Below, in pieces: positions 39,650 through 48,314 of a stretch of 64,000 nucleotides of DNA. Made by a program: the position numbers and the translations under genes. The notes below the pieces were generated by a model, which made no database searches, was not told where the DNA came from, and saw only the letters and a program-made list of their open reading frames with translations. This DNA is from Vibrio salilacus. GTDB taxonomy: Bacteria > Pseudomonadota > Gammaproteobacteria > Enterobacterales > Vibrionaceae. Within the stretch, counting starts at the first letter, position 1; each line of letters starts with the position of its first letter. Location: the NCBI RefSeq assembly GCF_002811245.1, contig NZ_NIVQ01000008.1, forward strand, positions 85,446 to 149,445, given 5' to 3'.

Positions 39650-39676
39650 AAAGCGCCTCAGGGCGCTTTCTGTTTT
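39650..39676 (+). terminator. Terminator of the pseudouridine synthase-methyltransferase operon
   Basis: AAAGCGCC pairs with GGCGCTTT, with a short CAG-type loop, and is followed by a broken T run. It begins two bases after the stop codon. Confidence 0.8.
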
Positions 39677-39764
39677 TCTGATCATTTTGCTTGGTCTTAA
39701 CTGAGTACTATCCCTAGCGGCCATCATCCCATGTAAAAGAATAAACAATGAAAATATTGCCGTG

Positions 39765-40373
39765 TTAACGGTTGAGAGTATAAAACCCTGAGTAGATGCG
39801 GGTGAAGGTGGTAAACCAGCACGCGGCGCCAAACAGATAGGCGATGAGGGCAAAGTGGTGTGGAAATAGGCAGAAAAAAACAAAACAACCAATGGTTTCA
39901 GTCCCTTCTGTCAGACCGCTCATGTAATAAAGTGACTTGTTTTTATACACAGGGTTTTCAATGCCGCGTTTACCTGCCATCACTGCAAACGCGAGGAAAC
40001 TACAACCTGTGCCAATAAAAGAGAAAATTAAAAACGCGCTCGCGAGCGCATTCTGCTCTGGATTAGCTAAAGCAAAACCAAACGGGATCAGAGAGTAAAA
40101 TAGGAAATCGAGGCAAATATCGAGAAATCCGCCTGCGTCGGTGATGCCTTGAATGCGGGCCAGAGCGCCATCCAGCCCATCACAGATTCTGTTTAAGACG
40201 ATAAACAACAAAGCGACGAGATAGTGTTCCGTGACCACGGCTGGAAAAGCGCATACCCCGAGTGCAAAACCAAACAGCGTGGTTTGGTTGGCGGTAGCTC
40301 CTAAACGGTTGAGTCCTTTAGCACTCACAGCAAGGGGAGCACGAATTAGTTTAACACTCACTCTATCAAGCAT
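39765..40373 (-). CDS. ynjF: CDP-alcohol phosphatidyltransferase family protein (YnjF-like)
   Basis: Membrane enzyme of 202 residues with about five or six spans. It has the CDP-alcohol phosphotransferase signature: DGLDGALARIQGI, then GGFLDICLDF, which supplies the two metal-binding Asp pairs. It overlaps ynjD by eight bases and so belongs to the same operon as the ABC transporter, as ynjF does in E. coli. The alcohol substrate is unknown. PgsA, encoded elsewhere in the window, is the housekeeping member of the family. Confidence 0.82.
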   Translation of the reverse strand: MLDRVSVKLIRAPLAVSAKGLNRLGATANQTTLFGFALGVCAFPAVVTEHYLVALLFIVLNRICDGLDGALARIQGITDAGGFLDICLDFLFYSLIPFGFALANPEQNALASAFLIFSFIGTGCSFLAFAVMAGKRGIENPVYKNKSLYYMSGLTEGTETIGCFVFFCLFPHHFALIAYLFGAACWFTTFTRIYSGFYTLNR

Positions 40374-41013
40374 GGCTATTCTCCCATGGCCACGTTAAGC
40401 AGCGACTACCATAAGCAACATCGGTTTCATCGTGAGTAACCATTAACGTTGGGATATTGGCTTGTTTGAGCTGTTCTACGACCCAAGTTCGAAATTGAAC
40501 CCTGAGATCTTTGTCCAATTTACTGTATGGCTCATCAAGTAAAGCTAGCTTTGGTTCTGCCAGTAGCATGCGTGTTAATGCAATTCGCGCACGTTGGCCA
40601 CCTGAAATTTGTTCGGGGTACGAGTAAGCAAGCTTGGTTAAATTAATGTTGTTGAGTGCTTGTGTTGCCCGCTGTTGTCGTTCGGCGCCTTTCACTGAGT
40701 CTGGTAAAGCGAATGCGAGATTTTCCCAAACCGATAAATGTGGAAAAAGTAAATCGTCTTGAAACAGTATTCCTACTTCACGTTTGTGTGCTGGAACACT
40801 ATCTAGCTTGATGTCGTGTAGTGTGATTGCGCCCGAATAGCGAAATTCCGCACTCAGATGACCTGCAATCGTATCCAATAGGGTTGATTTTCCGCACCCA
40901 CTTGGCCCCATTAAGGTCACAATTTCTCCTGGTGGCACTGTGATATTCAATGCAGGGAATAATGGGTCACCATTGATTTTATGAATGGTGAGGTTTTCGA
41001 GACACAGACTCAT
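40366..41013 (-). CDS. ynjD: ABC transporter ATP-binding protein YnjD
   Basis: ATPase of 215 residues. Walker A is GPSGCGKSTLLD, the signature ISGGQRARIALTRMLL is intact, and Walker B is LALLDEPYSKLD. It resembles E. coli YnjD in its short length and segments such as REVGILFQDDLLFPHLSV. It overlaps the permease gene by 35 bases, with initiation inside it. ThiQ is the main alternative family; the operon order with ynjB and ynjF favours YnjD. Confidence 0.88.
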   Translation of the reverse strand: MSLCLENLTIHKINGDPLFPALNITVPPGEIVTLMGPSGCGKSTLLDTIAGHLSAEFRYSGAITLHDIKLDSVPAHKREVGILFQDDLLFPHLSVWENLAFALPDSVKGAERQQRATQALNNINLTKLAYSYPEQISGGQRARIALTRMLLAEPKLALLDEPYSKLDKDLRVQFRTWVVEQLKQANIPTLMVTHDETDVAYGSRCLTWPWENSHA

Positions 41014-42688
41014 TGGACAGTAAACCTTTTATAGACAATCGGCGATATTTGGCCTGTAAACGGCTAAGCAAAATCGCAAATGAGAAAAACAGCAGAGGCA
41101 ACAACGCTTGCCACAGAGCGTAAATGGCGGTAACACGTCGATCAAAACCGCTTGATAACGCAACCGCTTCGGTTGTAATGGTGCTGATGCGTCCTGCGCC
41201 CAACATTAGGGTCGGGAGGTATTGTGCCAAACTAACACTGATACCAACCACCCACGCAAAGGCAACGGCAGGGAGTAGCAGTGGTAATTTGATGTTAAAC
41301 CAGACTTGAAGTGGAGATTTACCCAAACTTAAAGCCACGCGAGTTAAGCCATTATCAAAACTTCGCCATGGCCCATCAAGCGATAAATAGACAAATGGGA
41401 AGGCAAAGAAAACATGCGACCAAATAACCCAAAATAAATAGTTGCCACTACTGACATACAAGGTCGCGACTTGCATACCAAACAAAACCGATAGTTGTGG
41501 AATTAACATGGGGATAGCAATGACATAGCTGGGTATACGCCAACGGTGACGAAGGTGGTATTCATGAGCAACCAGTCCGAGTATTAACGCGATGCTGGCA
41601 CTCATCATCGCGATCAGCATGCTTTGCTGTACGGTACTTGCGACACTGAGCCATTCGTATTGCCAAAAGCGTAAACTGTATTGGCTTGGGAGTAAATCTG
41701 GAAAACGCCAACGTTGGGCAAAGCTCCACATAATTAATAGCGGGGCCATGAGTAACGTTAATAACGTAATGATACTAAATAGACTCTTGCCTGGTAAGGC
41801 GATCCCGCCACGACCAGAGATTTGCCAACTTCGCCATCTTTTGGTTATAAACCACTCCACCGAGCGAGTAAAACCAATCAATATTGAGGCTATCAGAAAC
41901 AAAACCACAGCGCCGGAGGCAGCACGGGGCAGCAGTGAGAGGTCTGGATCGTTAAACCACTGCCAAACGAGAACGGCAAAGGTAGGTGGATTTGTTGGCC
42001 CAATAATTAACGCAACGTCTACTACCGAGAGGCTATAAGCAATCACAGCAAAGAGGGGGAAGCGTAGTTTAGCCAACCATTGAGGGAAAATGCATTTCCA
42101 CCAAGTTTGAGTGTTATTGTAACCCAATGAGTGACTCAGCTTCTCATATTTATCAACATTTAACTGGTTTAAGATAGGAATACTCATCAATAGCAAAAAT
42201 GGCACTTCCTTGAGTGCGAGCATAACGATCAAACCAACGCCAATGGGATCTTTCACTAGCCATGCTAACTGCTCAACGGATTGAGTATTTGGGTCATAAT
42301 CGAACAATTGGCTAAGGGTTCGAATCCCCATGCCTGTAGGGGCAAACAGAAACGCAAATCCAATAGCAAACGCGACGTGTGGCATGGCGAGAAGTGGTGC
42401 CAAGCTCACTTCTACTTTGCGCCAAAACTTGCTGTGCCAAGTCGCCTGTAAGACAGCGAATGTGATCATACAAGCAAGGTAGCAACTCACTAGGGTGGTA
42501 TATATTGTTATAGCAATGGACTTTTCTACCCCTTGCCAATCGAATACGGCATAAAAACCGTCAAAAGAGAATTGGTTTAAGCCAACCGGGGGAATGTAAC
42601 CCAGCGCAGAGACAACCACCCCGAGTAATCCCGGGATGGTCGGAAGGATGCAGACGGCGATAAGAATCCAATACAACGTTCTTAACAT
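40979..42688 (-). CDS. ynjC: ABC transporter permease YnjC
   Basis: A 569-residue inner-membrane permease with about twelve spans in two homologous halves, the arrangement of ThiP and YnjC permeases. Each half carries an EAA-type coupling loop: SHSLGYNNTQTWWKCIFPQW and ALSLGKSPLQVWFNIKLPLL. ATG 42688 starts nine bases after the ynjB stop; an in-frame GTG at 42721 overlaps ynjB and is a possible alternative. It pairs with YnjD ATPase and YnjB binding protein. The substrate is not established for this family. Confidence 0.88.
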   Translation of the reverse strand: MLRTLYWILIAVCILPTIPGLLGVVVSALGYIPPVGLNQFSFDGFYAVFDWQGVEKSIAITIYTTLVSCYLACMITFAVLQATWHSKFWRKVEVSLAPLLAMPHVAFAIGFAFLFAPTGMGIRTLSQLFDYDPNTQSVEQLAWLVKDPIGVGLIVMLALKEVPFLLLMSIPILNQLNVDKYEKLSHSLGYNNTQTWWKCIFPQWLAKLRFPLFAVIAYSLSVVDVALIIGPTNPPTFAVLVWQWFNDPDLSLLPRAASGAVVLFLIASILIGFTRSVEWFITKRWRSWQISGRGGIALPGKSLFSIITLLTLLMAPLLIMWSFAQRWRFPDLLPSQYSLRFWQYEWLSVASTVQQSMLIAMMSASIALILGLVAHEYHLRHRWRIPSYVIAIPMLIPQLSVLFGMQVATLYVSSGNYLFWVIWSHVFFAFPFVYLSLDGPWRSFDNGLTRVALSLGKSPLQVWFNIKLPLLLPAVAFAWVVGISVSLAQYLPTLMLGAGRISTITTEAVALSSGFDRRVTAIYALWQALLPLLFFSFAILLSRLQAKYRRLSIKGLLSNESVSRKPHHS

Positions 42689-42696
42689 GGTATGGG

Positions 42697-43839
42697 CTAG
42701 CTTCCGTAGCGTTTCAACCACTCTTTCTCAAGAGCGGCTTGCCAGCTTGGGTGCGGTTCGTCAATTGACTTAAATTGCTGCGTCTCTTTCGCCGAACCCG
42801 TTAAGTATTGACGACTCAATACTGATGGGTCTCCCCAAATATTGAGGTCACCTTTACGTGACTGGGCTTCAGGACCGAGTAAAAAGTTAATCGCGACTTG
42901 AGCACCAGCGGCAGCGTTGGTATTCCATGGTATGGCAAGGAAGTGAATATTCGACAATGCTCCTTGTTCCATAGCGTAGACTTGAGTGCTCGGTGCCAGT
43001 GTTCCGTTTGCTTGTGCGGAGTAGACGGAGTTAGGGTTAAAAGTGAGCGCGAGATCAATTTGACCATCATCGAGCAGTTGTATTGACTCTGATGTACCGG
43101 CTGGAAACTGCTTACCGCCACGCCATGCGACAGTATGAAACTGATTAAGGTAGTTCCACAAAGGCTCCGTCACGTGTTGGAAGCGCTCGGGGTCAACGGG
43201 TTCTGAAAGTGCTTGGTCATAGTCCGTTAGTTCAATGAGGAGCGCTTTGAGAAAACTGGTGCCATGAAACTCAGGAGGCCGTGGGTAGCTTAGACGGTTT
43301 GGGTACGCCTTGGCATAGCTGAGCATTTCAGAAAACGAACGTGGTGGGTTATTGAGCGATAACTTATCGTGAATAAATACTAACTGTCCTACTCCCCATG
43401 GTGCTTCTAGCCCTTGAGTCGGCTCGGTGAAATCGACGTCTACAGGTAATGATTTATCGACATATTGCCAGCTAGGCAGGTTTGCAACGAAAGGGCCAAA
43501 CAATAGTTGGTTATCCTTCATTGATTTAAAGTTTTCACCATTAATCCAAACCATATCAACGCTACCACCGCGATTTTTTCCTGCGGCTTTTTCGGCAATT
43601 AAGCGAGTGGTTGTTTCGGCGATATCGGTGACTTTTACATGTTTAAGTTCAACGCCATAGTTGGCTTTAATCTCTTGACCAGCCCATTGAATGTAACGAT
43701 TGATTTCTTGACTACCTCCCCATGCGTGAAAGTAGACAGTTTGCCCTTTGGCTTCGTTAAGCGTTTGCTGCCAATTCTCTGTTGCTATGGCAGAGAAGGA
43801 GAGTGCAACGGAGGAGAGTAACGTGATTAGCCTTATCAT
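42697..43839 (-). CDS. ynjB: ABC transporter periplasmic binding protein YnjB
   Basis: Solute-binding protein of 380 residues with a signal peptide (LITLLSSVALSFSAIA). It has the family's WGGSQEINRYIQWAGQEI, DMVWINGENF and LSYPRPPEFHGTSFLKA segments. It resembles thiamine/iron type binding proteins, but the closest recognisable set is ynjBCD-ynjF. AGGGA precedes ATG 43839. It is the first gene of the operon; the rhodanese gene ynjE found in E. coli is absent. Confidence 0.87.
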   Translation of the reverse strand: MIRLITLLSSVALSFSAIATENWQQTLNEAKGQTVYFHAWGGSQEINRYIQWAGQEIKANYGVELKHVKVTDIAETTTRLIAEKAAGKNRGGSVDMVWINGENFKSMKDNQLLFGPFVANLPSWQYVDKSLPVDVDFTEPTQGLEAPWGVGQLVFIHDKLSLNNPPRSFSEMLSYAKAYPNRLSYPRPPEFHGTSFLKALLIELTDYDQALSEPVDPERFQHVTEPLWNYLNQFHTVAWRGGKQFPAGTSESIQLLDDGQIDLALTFNPNSVYSAQANGTLAPSTQVYAMEQGALSNIHFLAIPWNTNAAAGAQVAINFLLGPEAQSRKGDLNIWGDPSVLSRQYLTGSAKETQQFKSIDEPHPSWQAALEKEWLKRYGS

Positions 43840-43989
43840 AATCGTCCCTGTTAGTTGAGTTATTTATATCGGTTAGGTTACTAGACCGGGGTAGTTTAGT
43901 TATCTATTCATTATGACTTAAAAAAGAGTGATTTATTATAGATTTGAGAGGAATGTTGTAGAGATGTTTGCACAGAGATGAACGAATAC

Positions 43990-44016
43990 AAAAAAGCAGC
44001 CACTTGGGCTGCTTCA
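43990..44016 (-). terminator. Terminator of the HslJ-like gene
   Basis: On the minus strand, GAAGCAGCCC and GGCTGCTTTT surround a short loop and lead into a T run, about 20 bases after the hslJ-like stop. Confidence 0.85.
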
Positions 44017-44034
44017 AAACGAGATTTATAACGA

Positions 44035-44481
44035 TCAGTTTTTCCAGTCGCTAAGTTTAAAAGTCAGTGTATGGATGTCGTTTTTAAGCACCATGCTATC
44101 CTTGGTCAGTGACATATCACTCCAGTTAGACAGTGTTTGTGAAAAAGCTTGCTCAACATCCATCAGATCGCCGACGCACATCTTCATTGTCATGCCCATT
44201 TTTTCGATGCGAAATTTATTTTCATTCAGTTCCGCTTGACCGAAGAAGTTATTACAACCTGCATTGCCATTGGCGGTCATTTTTTCGCCAATCTCTAAGC
44301 GTGGCGCAGTCTGATTTTCTGTTGGTTTAATCGGGTTACCATTAATACTTACTAGCTTCCAATTATGATGTTGGAGGTCCTGTGCCGTAATTTGAGGGGT
44401 GTTGTCACCGTTCGAGGTACACGCAGTAACAACCCAAGGGAGGCTAATTGCGGCAAGTAATATTTTTGGGCTAAGCTTCAT
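44035..44481 (-). CDS. META-domain lipoprotein, HslJ-like
   Basis: A 148-residue outer-membrane-type lipoprotein with lipobox VVTAC followed by TSNGD. A META/HslJ domain follows: HNWKLVSINGNPI, then NGNAGCNNFFGQ and KMGMTMKMCVGDLMDVEQAF. Cysteines in GNAGCNNF and MKMCVGD are conserved in the domain. In E. coli HslJ is linked to heat shock and novobiocin resistance. GGAG precedes ATG. It is monocistronic. Confidence 0.85.
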   Translation of the reverse strand: MKLSPKILLAAISLPWVVTACTSNGDNTPQITAQDLQHHNWKLVSINGNPIKPTENQTAPRLEIGEKMTANGNAGCNNFFGQAELNENKFRIEKMGMTMKMCVGDLMDVEQAFSQTLSNWSDMSLTKDSMVLKNDIHTLTFKLSDWKN

Positions 44482-44675
44482 ATTGTCAACTCCAATAAAT
44501 TGATAAACACACCACTATGGATGGCGCAGTGACAGCAGTATAGTGAATATAAGTGTATTTTTGTCAATACCAAGTCATAGTTTGGTCTCGGTCACATATT
44601 AAAACCTATTGATAAACATGAAGTTATATATGACGTAGAGTGTTTTTATCGCCTCAACCTATAGTGAGAAATTGT

Positions 44676-44924
44676 TTGGAACAATTAGAGTTTTTCACCG
44701 TCCCTAGCCCCTGTGTTGGCGTCTGCAGCGTTGATGATAAAGGTTATTGTCAGGGTTGCATGCGCAAAAGGGAAGAGCGCTTTACCTGGCTAACAATGAC
44801 CCCAACACAGCAACTGCATGTGATTAAACTCTGTCGACAACGCTACTTACGTAAAATAAAACAACAGCGTGTTGAAAACATACCATCTAACCTTGATGAT
44901 AACCCACAACAAGATCTTTTTTAA
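44676..44924 (+). CDS. DUF1289 protein (first copy)
   Basis: Small Cys-rich protein of about 82 residues with the DUF1289 signature: SPCVGVCSVDDKGYCQGCMR followed by KREERFTWLTMT. Four cysteines in a CxxxC...CxxC arrangement suggest a metal or cluster site, an inference. The start is uncertain: TTG 44676 gives a family-like N-terminus (EQLEFFTVPSP), with GTG 44664 or GTG 44640 as alternatives; no ATG is available. The C-terminus is basic and then acidic. Confidence 0.75.
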   Translation: MEQLEFFTVPSPCVGVCSVDDKGYCQGCMRKREERFTWLTMTPTQQLHVIKLCRQRYLRKIKQQRVENIPSNLDDNPQQDLF

Positions 44925-44996
44925 AATCAGAAGGTTTACACTTTTCTCTCTATTAGCTATAGCTTAACTGTCGTGTACTCTATTGGTAGGTTTACT

Positions 44997-45194
44997 ATGA
45001 CGATACCAAGTTCATGCGATACCCCTTGCATTGGGGTATGTCAAACGAATCGCTCGGGGATGTGTATTGGCTGCGGTCGATCAAGAGAGGAGCGTTATCA
45101 GTGGTATCAACTACCAGAGCATCAACGTAGAGAGATTCTGTATCGTCTTGAGCAAGAACCTCTCAGCGCGATAGATTTTAATCAACTTATTTAA
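44997..45194 (+). CDS. DUF1289 protein (second copy)
   Basis: A 65-residue paralogue of the preceding gene, sharing TPCIGVCQTNRSGMCIGCGR and the REERYQWYQLPEHQRREIL tail. ATG 44997 is used; GTG 44973 is possible. It lies 72 bases after the first copy. Its last eight bases overlap the end of the convergent 73-residue gene. The function of the family is unknown. Confidence 0.75.
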   Translation: MTIPSSCDTPCIGVCQTNRSGMCIGCGRSREERYQWYQLPEHQRREILYRLEQEPLSAIDFNQLI

Positions 45195-45408
45195 GCCCCC
45201 AATGGTCACTGACCCAACCACCAGCGTGTTCATCAAAGTGACAACCAGAAAATCGGTGATTAAACTCGTTGGTTTTAGCATCGTGCCGTTGATCATCGAG
45301 AAGGTGTTGAATATAACTCGCCATCTGATCCGTGCCTTTGAGCCGTTGTTGGTGAGTGGCGACTTCTTTAATCATTTGTAGACGGTACGAGTTGCTTGCG
45401 CGTTTCAT
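45187..45408 (-). CDS. Conserved-looking small protein, 73 residues, unknown
   Basis: I do not recognise a family. It is supported as a gene by a perfect AGGAGG ribosome site eight bases before ATG 45408. The N-terminus is basic (KRASNSYRLQMIKEVATHQQ) and the C-terminus has an aromatic/His-rich tail (CHFDEHAGGWVSDHWGLK). It has no signal peptide or membrane segment. It overlaps the end of the second DUF1289 gene by eight bases on the other strand. Confidence 0.6.
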   Translation of the reverse strand: MKRASNSYRLQMIKEVATHQQRLKGTDQMASYIQHLLDDQRHDAKTNEFNHRFSGCHFDEHAGGWVSDHWGLK

Positions 45409-46027
45409 GCAGTGATCCTCCTAGTTGTGACAATAATATGAAAAATTAGGAGTTGAACCGGCAGGCGTCAATATGCTTTGAGTGAAAAATGAGCGTTTTG
45501 ACATAAAACACAGTGACAAAAATTCACAGTAAAAATAGTTTGAAATCTATCGTTTTGATTTAATGGTAATTGTGATGTTGGCGTGAGCGACTCCGTGCAA
45601 TAAAAAATTCATAGAATGATTTGTAATAAAGCCTAAGGTCTGTTTATCTTTCGTGGTTAAATTTTGTTCGAGATAGAATCGTTTTAGGCGCGGCAAGAAG
45701 TATGTAGCCTAGTATGCTAAGTCAATACGGCTTAACAAAGCATAAAACGATTCTAGCCGAACCTTTCGGGCAGCCTTTATAGTTCATTTCTACTGCGTTA
45801 TCGGCTTTTTATGTAGAGTAACCACACGTCAAAGCCGATGCCTTGTATCAATTTCCCACAACGTGCTGCAAAAATCAGCTCGAAAGGTCAGCAGGCCCTA
45901 GTTATAAATAAGAGGCTTTCTTTATTTGCAGTTACATGTCGACATTATGGCTTAGTAAGTAGGGTAGGAACAAGCTATGCCAGTATCGTGGATTAACACT
46001 TGATGGCTGTAATGGCTCCAATTCTCA
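45409..46027. other. Intergenic region carrying a MITE-like element
   Basis: A 619-base gap. It holds the promoter region of the 73-residue gene, one copy of the TA-flanked repeat element (45636-45898), and 129 bases of unremarkable sequence up to aspS. No coding frame with a ribosome site is seen in the remaining parts. Confidence 0.6.
45636..45898 (+). mobile_element. MITE-like repeat element, copy 1
   Basis: A 263-base element flanked by TA on both sides and repeated in the same orientation at 59273-59536. The ends form imperfect inverted repeats: AGGTCTGTTTATCTTTCG and, read from the other end, AGGGCCTGCTGACCTTTCG. Inside is a perfect twelve-base inverted pair (AGAATCGTTTTA ... TAAAACGATTCT) and an ATCGGCTTT ... 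AAAGCCGAT pair, so the RNA or single strand would be strongly folded. No transposase is encoded. TA flanks suggest mobilisation by an IS630/Tc1-type enzyme, by inference. Confidence 0.72.
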
Positions 46028-46441
46028 TTACTGATTAAGTTGGCTACATCGTTGAGACGTAATGTGCTCATCGGCCATCAGTTGACCGCGGCTATTACGT
46101 ATCTTGATTCGATAACTTAAACCCACATCAAGGTTCTCCTTAGTTTCAGGATTGTCGCAGTAAGTACGAATACTTGTTTTAAGTACTTGAGCGATTGGTT
46201 TCGCCCCTTTAGCTTCCTGATTATATACCATCATAATTTCGATCGTGGTTTGCTTAGCCGTTGCTCTGAGGATGGATAGTGGTCCCGCTTCAATCGGTAA
46301 TTCTGAAGCGAGAAAACTGGCACGATTCTCTGCAACCATTGCAAGGTGACGCTGTTTCTCCCTCTCGGCCGATGAACACCCTGTGAGAAGAGCGACGAGT
46401 ATGGCTAATAGTACTGATGTTTTGACTGAGGAAGTGATCAT
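46028..46441 (-). CDS. aspS: Type II secretion pilotin lipoprotein AspS (GspS-beta)
   Basis: A 137-residue lipoprotein (lipobox LLTGC) that matches the AspS/GspS-beta pilotin pattern: LASELPIEAGPLSILRA, TTIEIMMVY, then RTYCDNPETKENLDVGLSYR and a final SQRC. The two mature-chain cysteines (TYC and QRC) fit the family disulfide. Pilotins deliver the secretin GspD/EpsD to the outer membrane. ATG shares its A with the yciI stop (TAATG), so the pair is co-translated. The lipase in this window is a likely substrate of that secretion system. Confidence 0.82.
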   Translation of the reverse strand: MITSSVKTSVLLAILVALLTGCSSAEREKQRHLAMVAENRASFLASELPIEAGPLSILRATAKQTTIEIMMVYNQEAKGAKPIAQVLKTSIRTYCDNPETKENLDVGLSYRIKIRNSRGQLMADEHITSQRCSQLNQ

Positions 46442-46737
46442 TAGAATACTTTCTTAAATGGTTTTACGATAACACTTTGATAAACACCTGCTTCAATATA
46501 AGGGTCTGCATCGGCCCATGCTTGTGCTTGCTTCAGTGAATCAAATTCGGCGATTACCGTTGATCCAGTAAAACCGGCTTCCCCAGGGGTGTCGGAATCA
46601 ATAGCTGGCATAGGCCCCGCAGTTAATAAGCGACCTTCATTTTGCAGATTTTGCAAACGAGCTAAATGAGCTGAGCGCACACTAAGACGCTTTTCAAGAG
46701 AGTTTTCTACGTCTTGTGAAAAGATGACGTACCACAT
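46441..46737 (-). CDS. yciI: YciI family protein
   Basis: A 98-residue ferredoxin-like-fold protein: [20 protein letters not shown] at the N-terminus, [20 protein letters not shown] with the conserved His, and [20 protein letters not shown] at the C-terminus. The His-Asp pair is proposed to be catalytic in relatives, but no reaction is established. AGGAAG lies eight bases before ATG. It is followed by aspS with stop-start overlap and preceded by yciA, as in a vibrio yci cluster. Confidence 0.9.
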   Translation of the reverse strand: MWYVIFSQDVENSLEKRLSVRSAHLARLQNLQNEGRLLTAGPMPAIDSDTPGEAGFTGSTVIAEFDSLKQAQAWADADPYIEAGVYQSVIVKPFKKVF

Positions 46738-46832
46738 AACTGACTTCCTTATACTAATGATTTTATGATTACTTTACCTAATCGGCGCTTTTTAAAAGTG
46801 TTGAACGATAAAGATTAATATCGTTGTATAGC

Positions 46833-47225
46833 TTACAAGATTGGCCTTGGTCTACCTTTGCTATCGATCGCGACATAATTAAATGTCGCATCGCAAACCA
46901 TATAACGATCTTCTAGCCCGTTTTCTTTGACAGGTTTTACCCACACTTCGAGATCAATGCTCATCGAGGTGCGACCAATTTTAGTACATTCTCCGTAACA
47001 ACATACCACATCGCCAACACGTACAGGTTTTTTAAACGTGATGCTTGAAACAGAGACAGTCACGATTCGGCCTGATGATATTTCTTTAGCCAGAATGCCA
47101 CCAGCGAGATCGAGTTGTGACATGATCCACCCACCAAAAATATCGCCATTAGCATTGGTATCTGCGGGCATGGCGAGGGTTCGTAGAAGTAGTTGTCCTT
47201 TGGGGGTTTGCTTTTCTTGGTTCAT
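46833..47225 (-). CDS. yciA: Acyl-CoA thioester hydrolase YciA
   Basis: A 130-residue hotdog-fold thioesterase that hydrolyses acyl-CoA. It has the active-site segment ADTNANGDIFGGWIMSQLD, then VTVSVSSITFKKPVRVGDVV. ATG 47225 is chosen because the family begins near here; an open extension up to 47399 reads through non-conserved sequence and the neighbouring gene's end. It lies downstream of yciB, the same neighbours as in E. coli. Confidence 0.92.
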   Translation of the reverse strand: MNQEKQTPKGQLLLRTLAMPADTNANGDIFGGWIMSQLDLAGGILAKEISSGRIVTVSVSSITFKKPVRVGDVVCCYGECTKIGRTSMSIDLEVWVKPVKENGLEDRYMVCDATFNYVAIDSKGRPRPIL

Positions 47226-47298
47226 ATTGACATCCGCGATAGGAATACAGCGACTAAGTTGGCCGCTAAAAAAATGAGATTGTAGCAAAAAAGTGAGT

Positions 47299-47850
47299 TT
47301 AATCGCTAGAACTAGCCTCGTTGTCCTGCTTAGGCATATGTTGGTAGATATACACGCCTGTGACCAGTGTCCAACCGAAGGTCGCACTAAGTAAGCCAAA
47401 TACTTTGAAATTTACCCAAACATCAAGAGGAAGTTCGAAAGCGACATAGACGTTGAGCCCTGCACATAGAGTGAAGAAGACAACCCAAGCCCAGGTTACT
47501 TTGGTCCAAACGAAATCGGGTAGGGTTAACTCTTTACCAAGCATGTTTTTAAAGACAGATTTATCAAGCAGGTGACTGATAGCCAGACCGAAAGCAAAGA
47601 CCAGATAAATGATGGTCACTTTCCATTTAATGAAGTTATCGTCGTGTAGGAACAAGGTCATGCCACCAAAAATTGCTACCATCATAAAAGTAACTAATTG
47701 CATTTTTTCGACTTTTTTATAAATCCAATACGTGATGATGAGTTGAATTGTCGTTGCAACGATAAGGGCACCAGTCGCGGCATAGATACCGTGTATTTTG
47801 TATAATATGAAAAATATAATTAATGGTATAAAGTCGAGCAGTTGTTTCAT
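47299..47850 (-). CDS. yciB: Inner-membrane septation/envelope protein YciB (IspA)
   Basis: A 183-residue membrane protein with five predicted spans, beginning [20 protein letters not shown], the hallmark of the YciB/intracellular septation A family. It has [20 protein letters not shown] in the middle and [20 protein letters not shown] near the end. In E. coli it takes part in envelope maintenance with other cell-wall proteins. ATG 47850 is used rather than the longer 47916 frame, because only this start gives the family N-terminus. Confidence 0.92.
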   Translation of the reverse strand: MKQLLDFIPLIIFFILYKIHGIYAATGALIVATTIQLIITYWIYKKVEKMQLVTFMMVAIFGGMTLFLHDDNFIKWKVTIIYLVFAFGLAISHLLDKSVFKNMLGKELTLPDFVWTKVTWAWVVFFTLCAGLNVYVAFELPLDVWVNFKVFGLLSATFGWTLVTGVYIYQHMPKQDNEASSSD

Positions 47851-47935
47851 GGGTAAGGCCAATCTGATGAAAGCAGCCCTCAGTCTAACCAAAACATAAG
47901 TATTGACAAAGGGCATACTGATATTAAATGGCGTG

Positions 47936-48172
47936 TTAGTTGGATGAAAAGTTCAATATACGCTGGTAATCTTCTAGGTAACCTTCATCGCGTAAGCTAT
48001 CTATTGTGAATTGTAACTCTTCGTCGCTCATCGAAAAACAGCTTGATTTTCCCGTCATACCATTTAGATATTGATGGTAGTCCAATTCAGTGAAATGACC
48101 GACACGTTCGACGAGTAAGCTTTTAATACCGTGATGGATAAGTCGGTAATAGGTGTGGCGTTGAACTTCCAT
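47936..48172 (-). CDS. Small acidic protein, 78 residues, unknown
   Basis: I do not recognise the family. AGAGG six bases before ATG 48172 supports translation. The product starts [20 protein letters not shown] and continues with [19 protein letters not shown] and a [20 protein letters not shown] helix, suggesting a compact helical protein. It lies between yciB and luxN, on the same strand as both. It has no signal peptide or membrane span. Confidence 0.6.
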   Translation of the reverse strand: MEVQRHTYYRLIHHGIKSLLVERVGHFTELDYHQYLNGMTGKSSCFSMSDEELQFTIDSLRDEGYLEDYQRILNFSSN

Positions 48173-48314
48173 AACGTACCTCTTATGCCGCGGCCATATG
48201 TTAGTTTGCCGCTAATGTTTGATAGTTATGACCAGCATATTTGATGCCATTCTAACAATGACGTTGTGACATTTAACTGGCTTTTATTTTTAATATCTAA
48301 AATACAATGTTTTG

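Noticed and set aside
41592..42038. 148-codon open frame antisense to ynjC
   Set aside because: It is a shadow of the permease gene without a family pattern or ribosome site.
44485..44625. LuxR operators between the HslJ-like and DUF1289 genes
   Set aside because: Only single half-sites are present (TTTATCAAT on one strand, TATTGATAAA on the other), with no matching second half. Such half-sites are expected by chance in A+T-rich DNA.
45513..45530. CRP-like GTGA ... TCAC near the 73-residue gene
   Set aside because: The halves are seven bases apart instead of six, and the outer bases do not match, unlike the site upstream of ectA.
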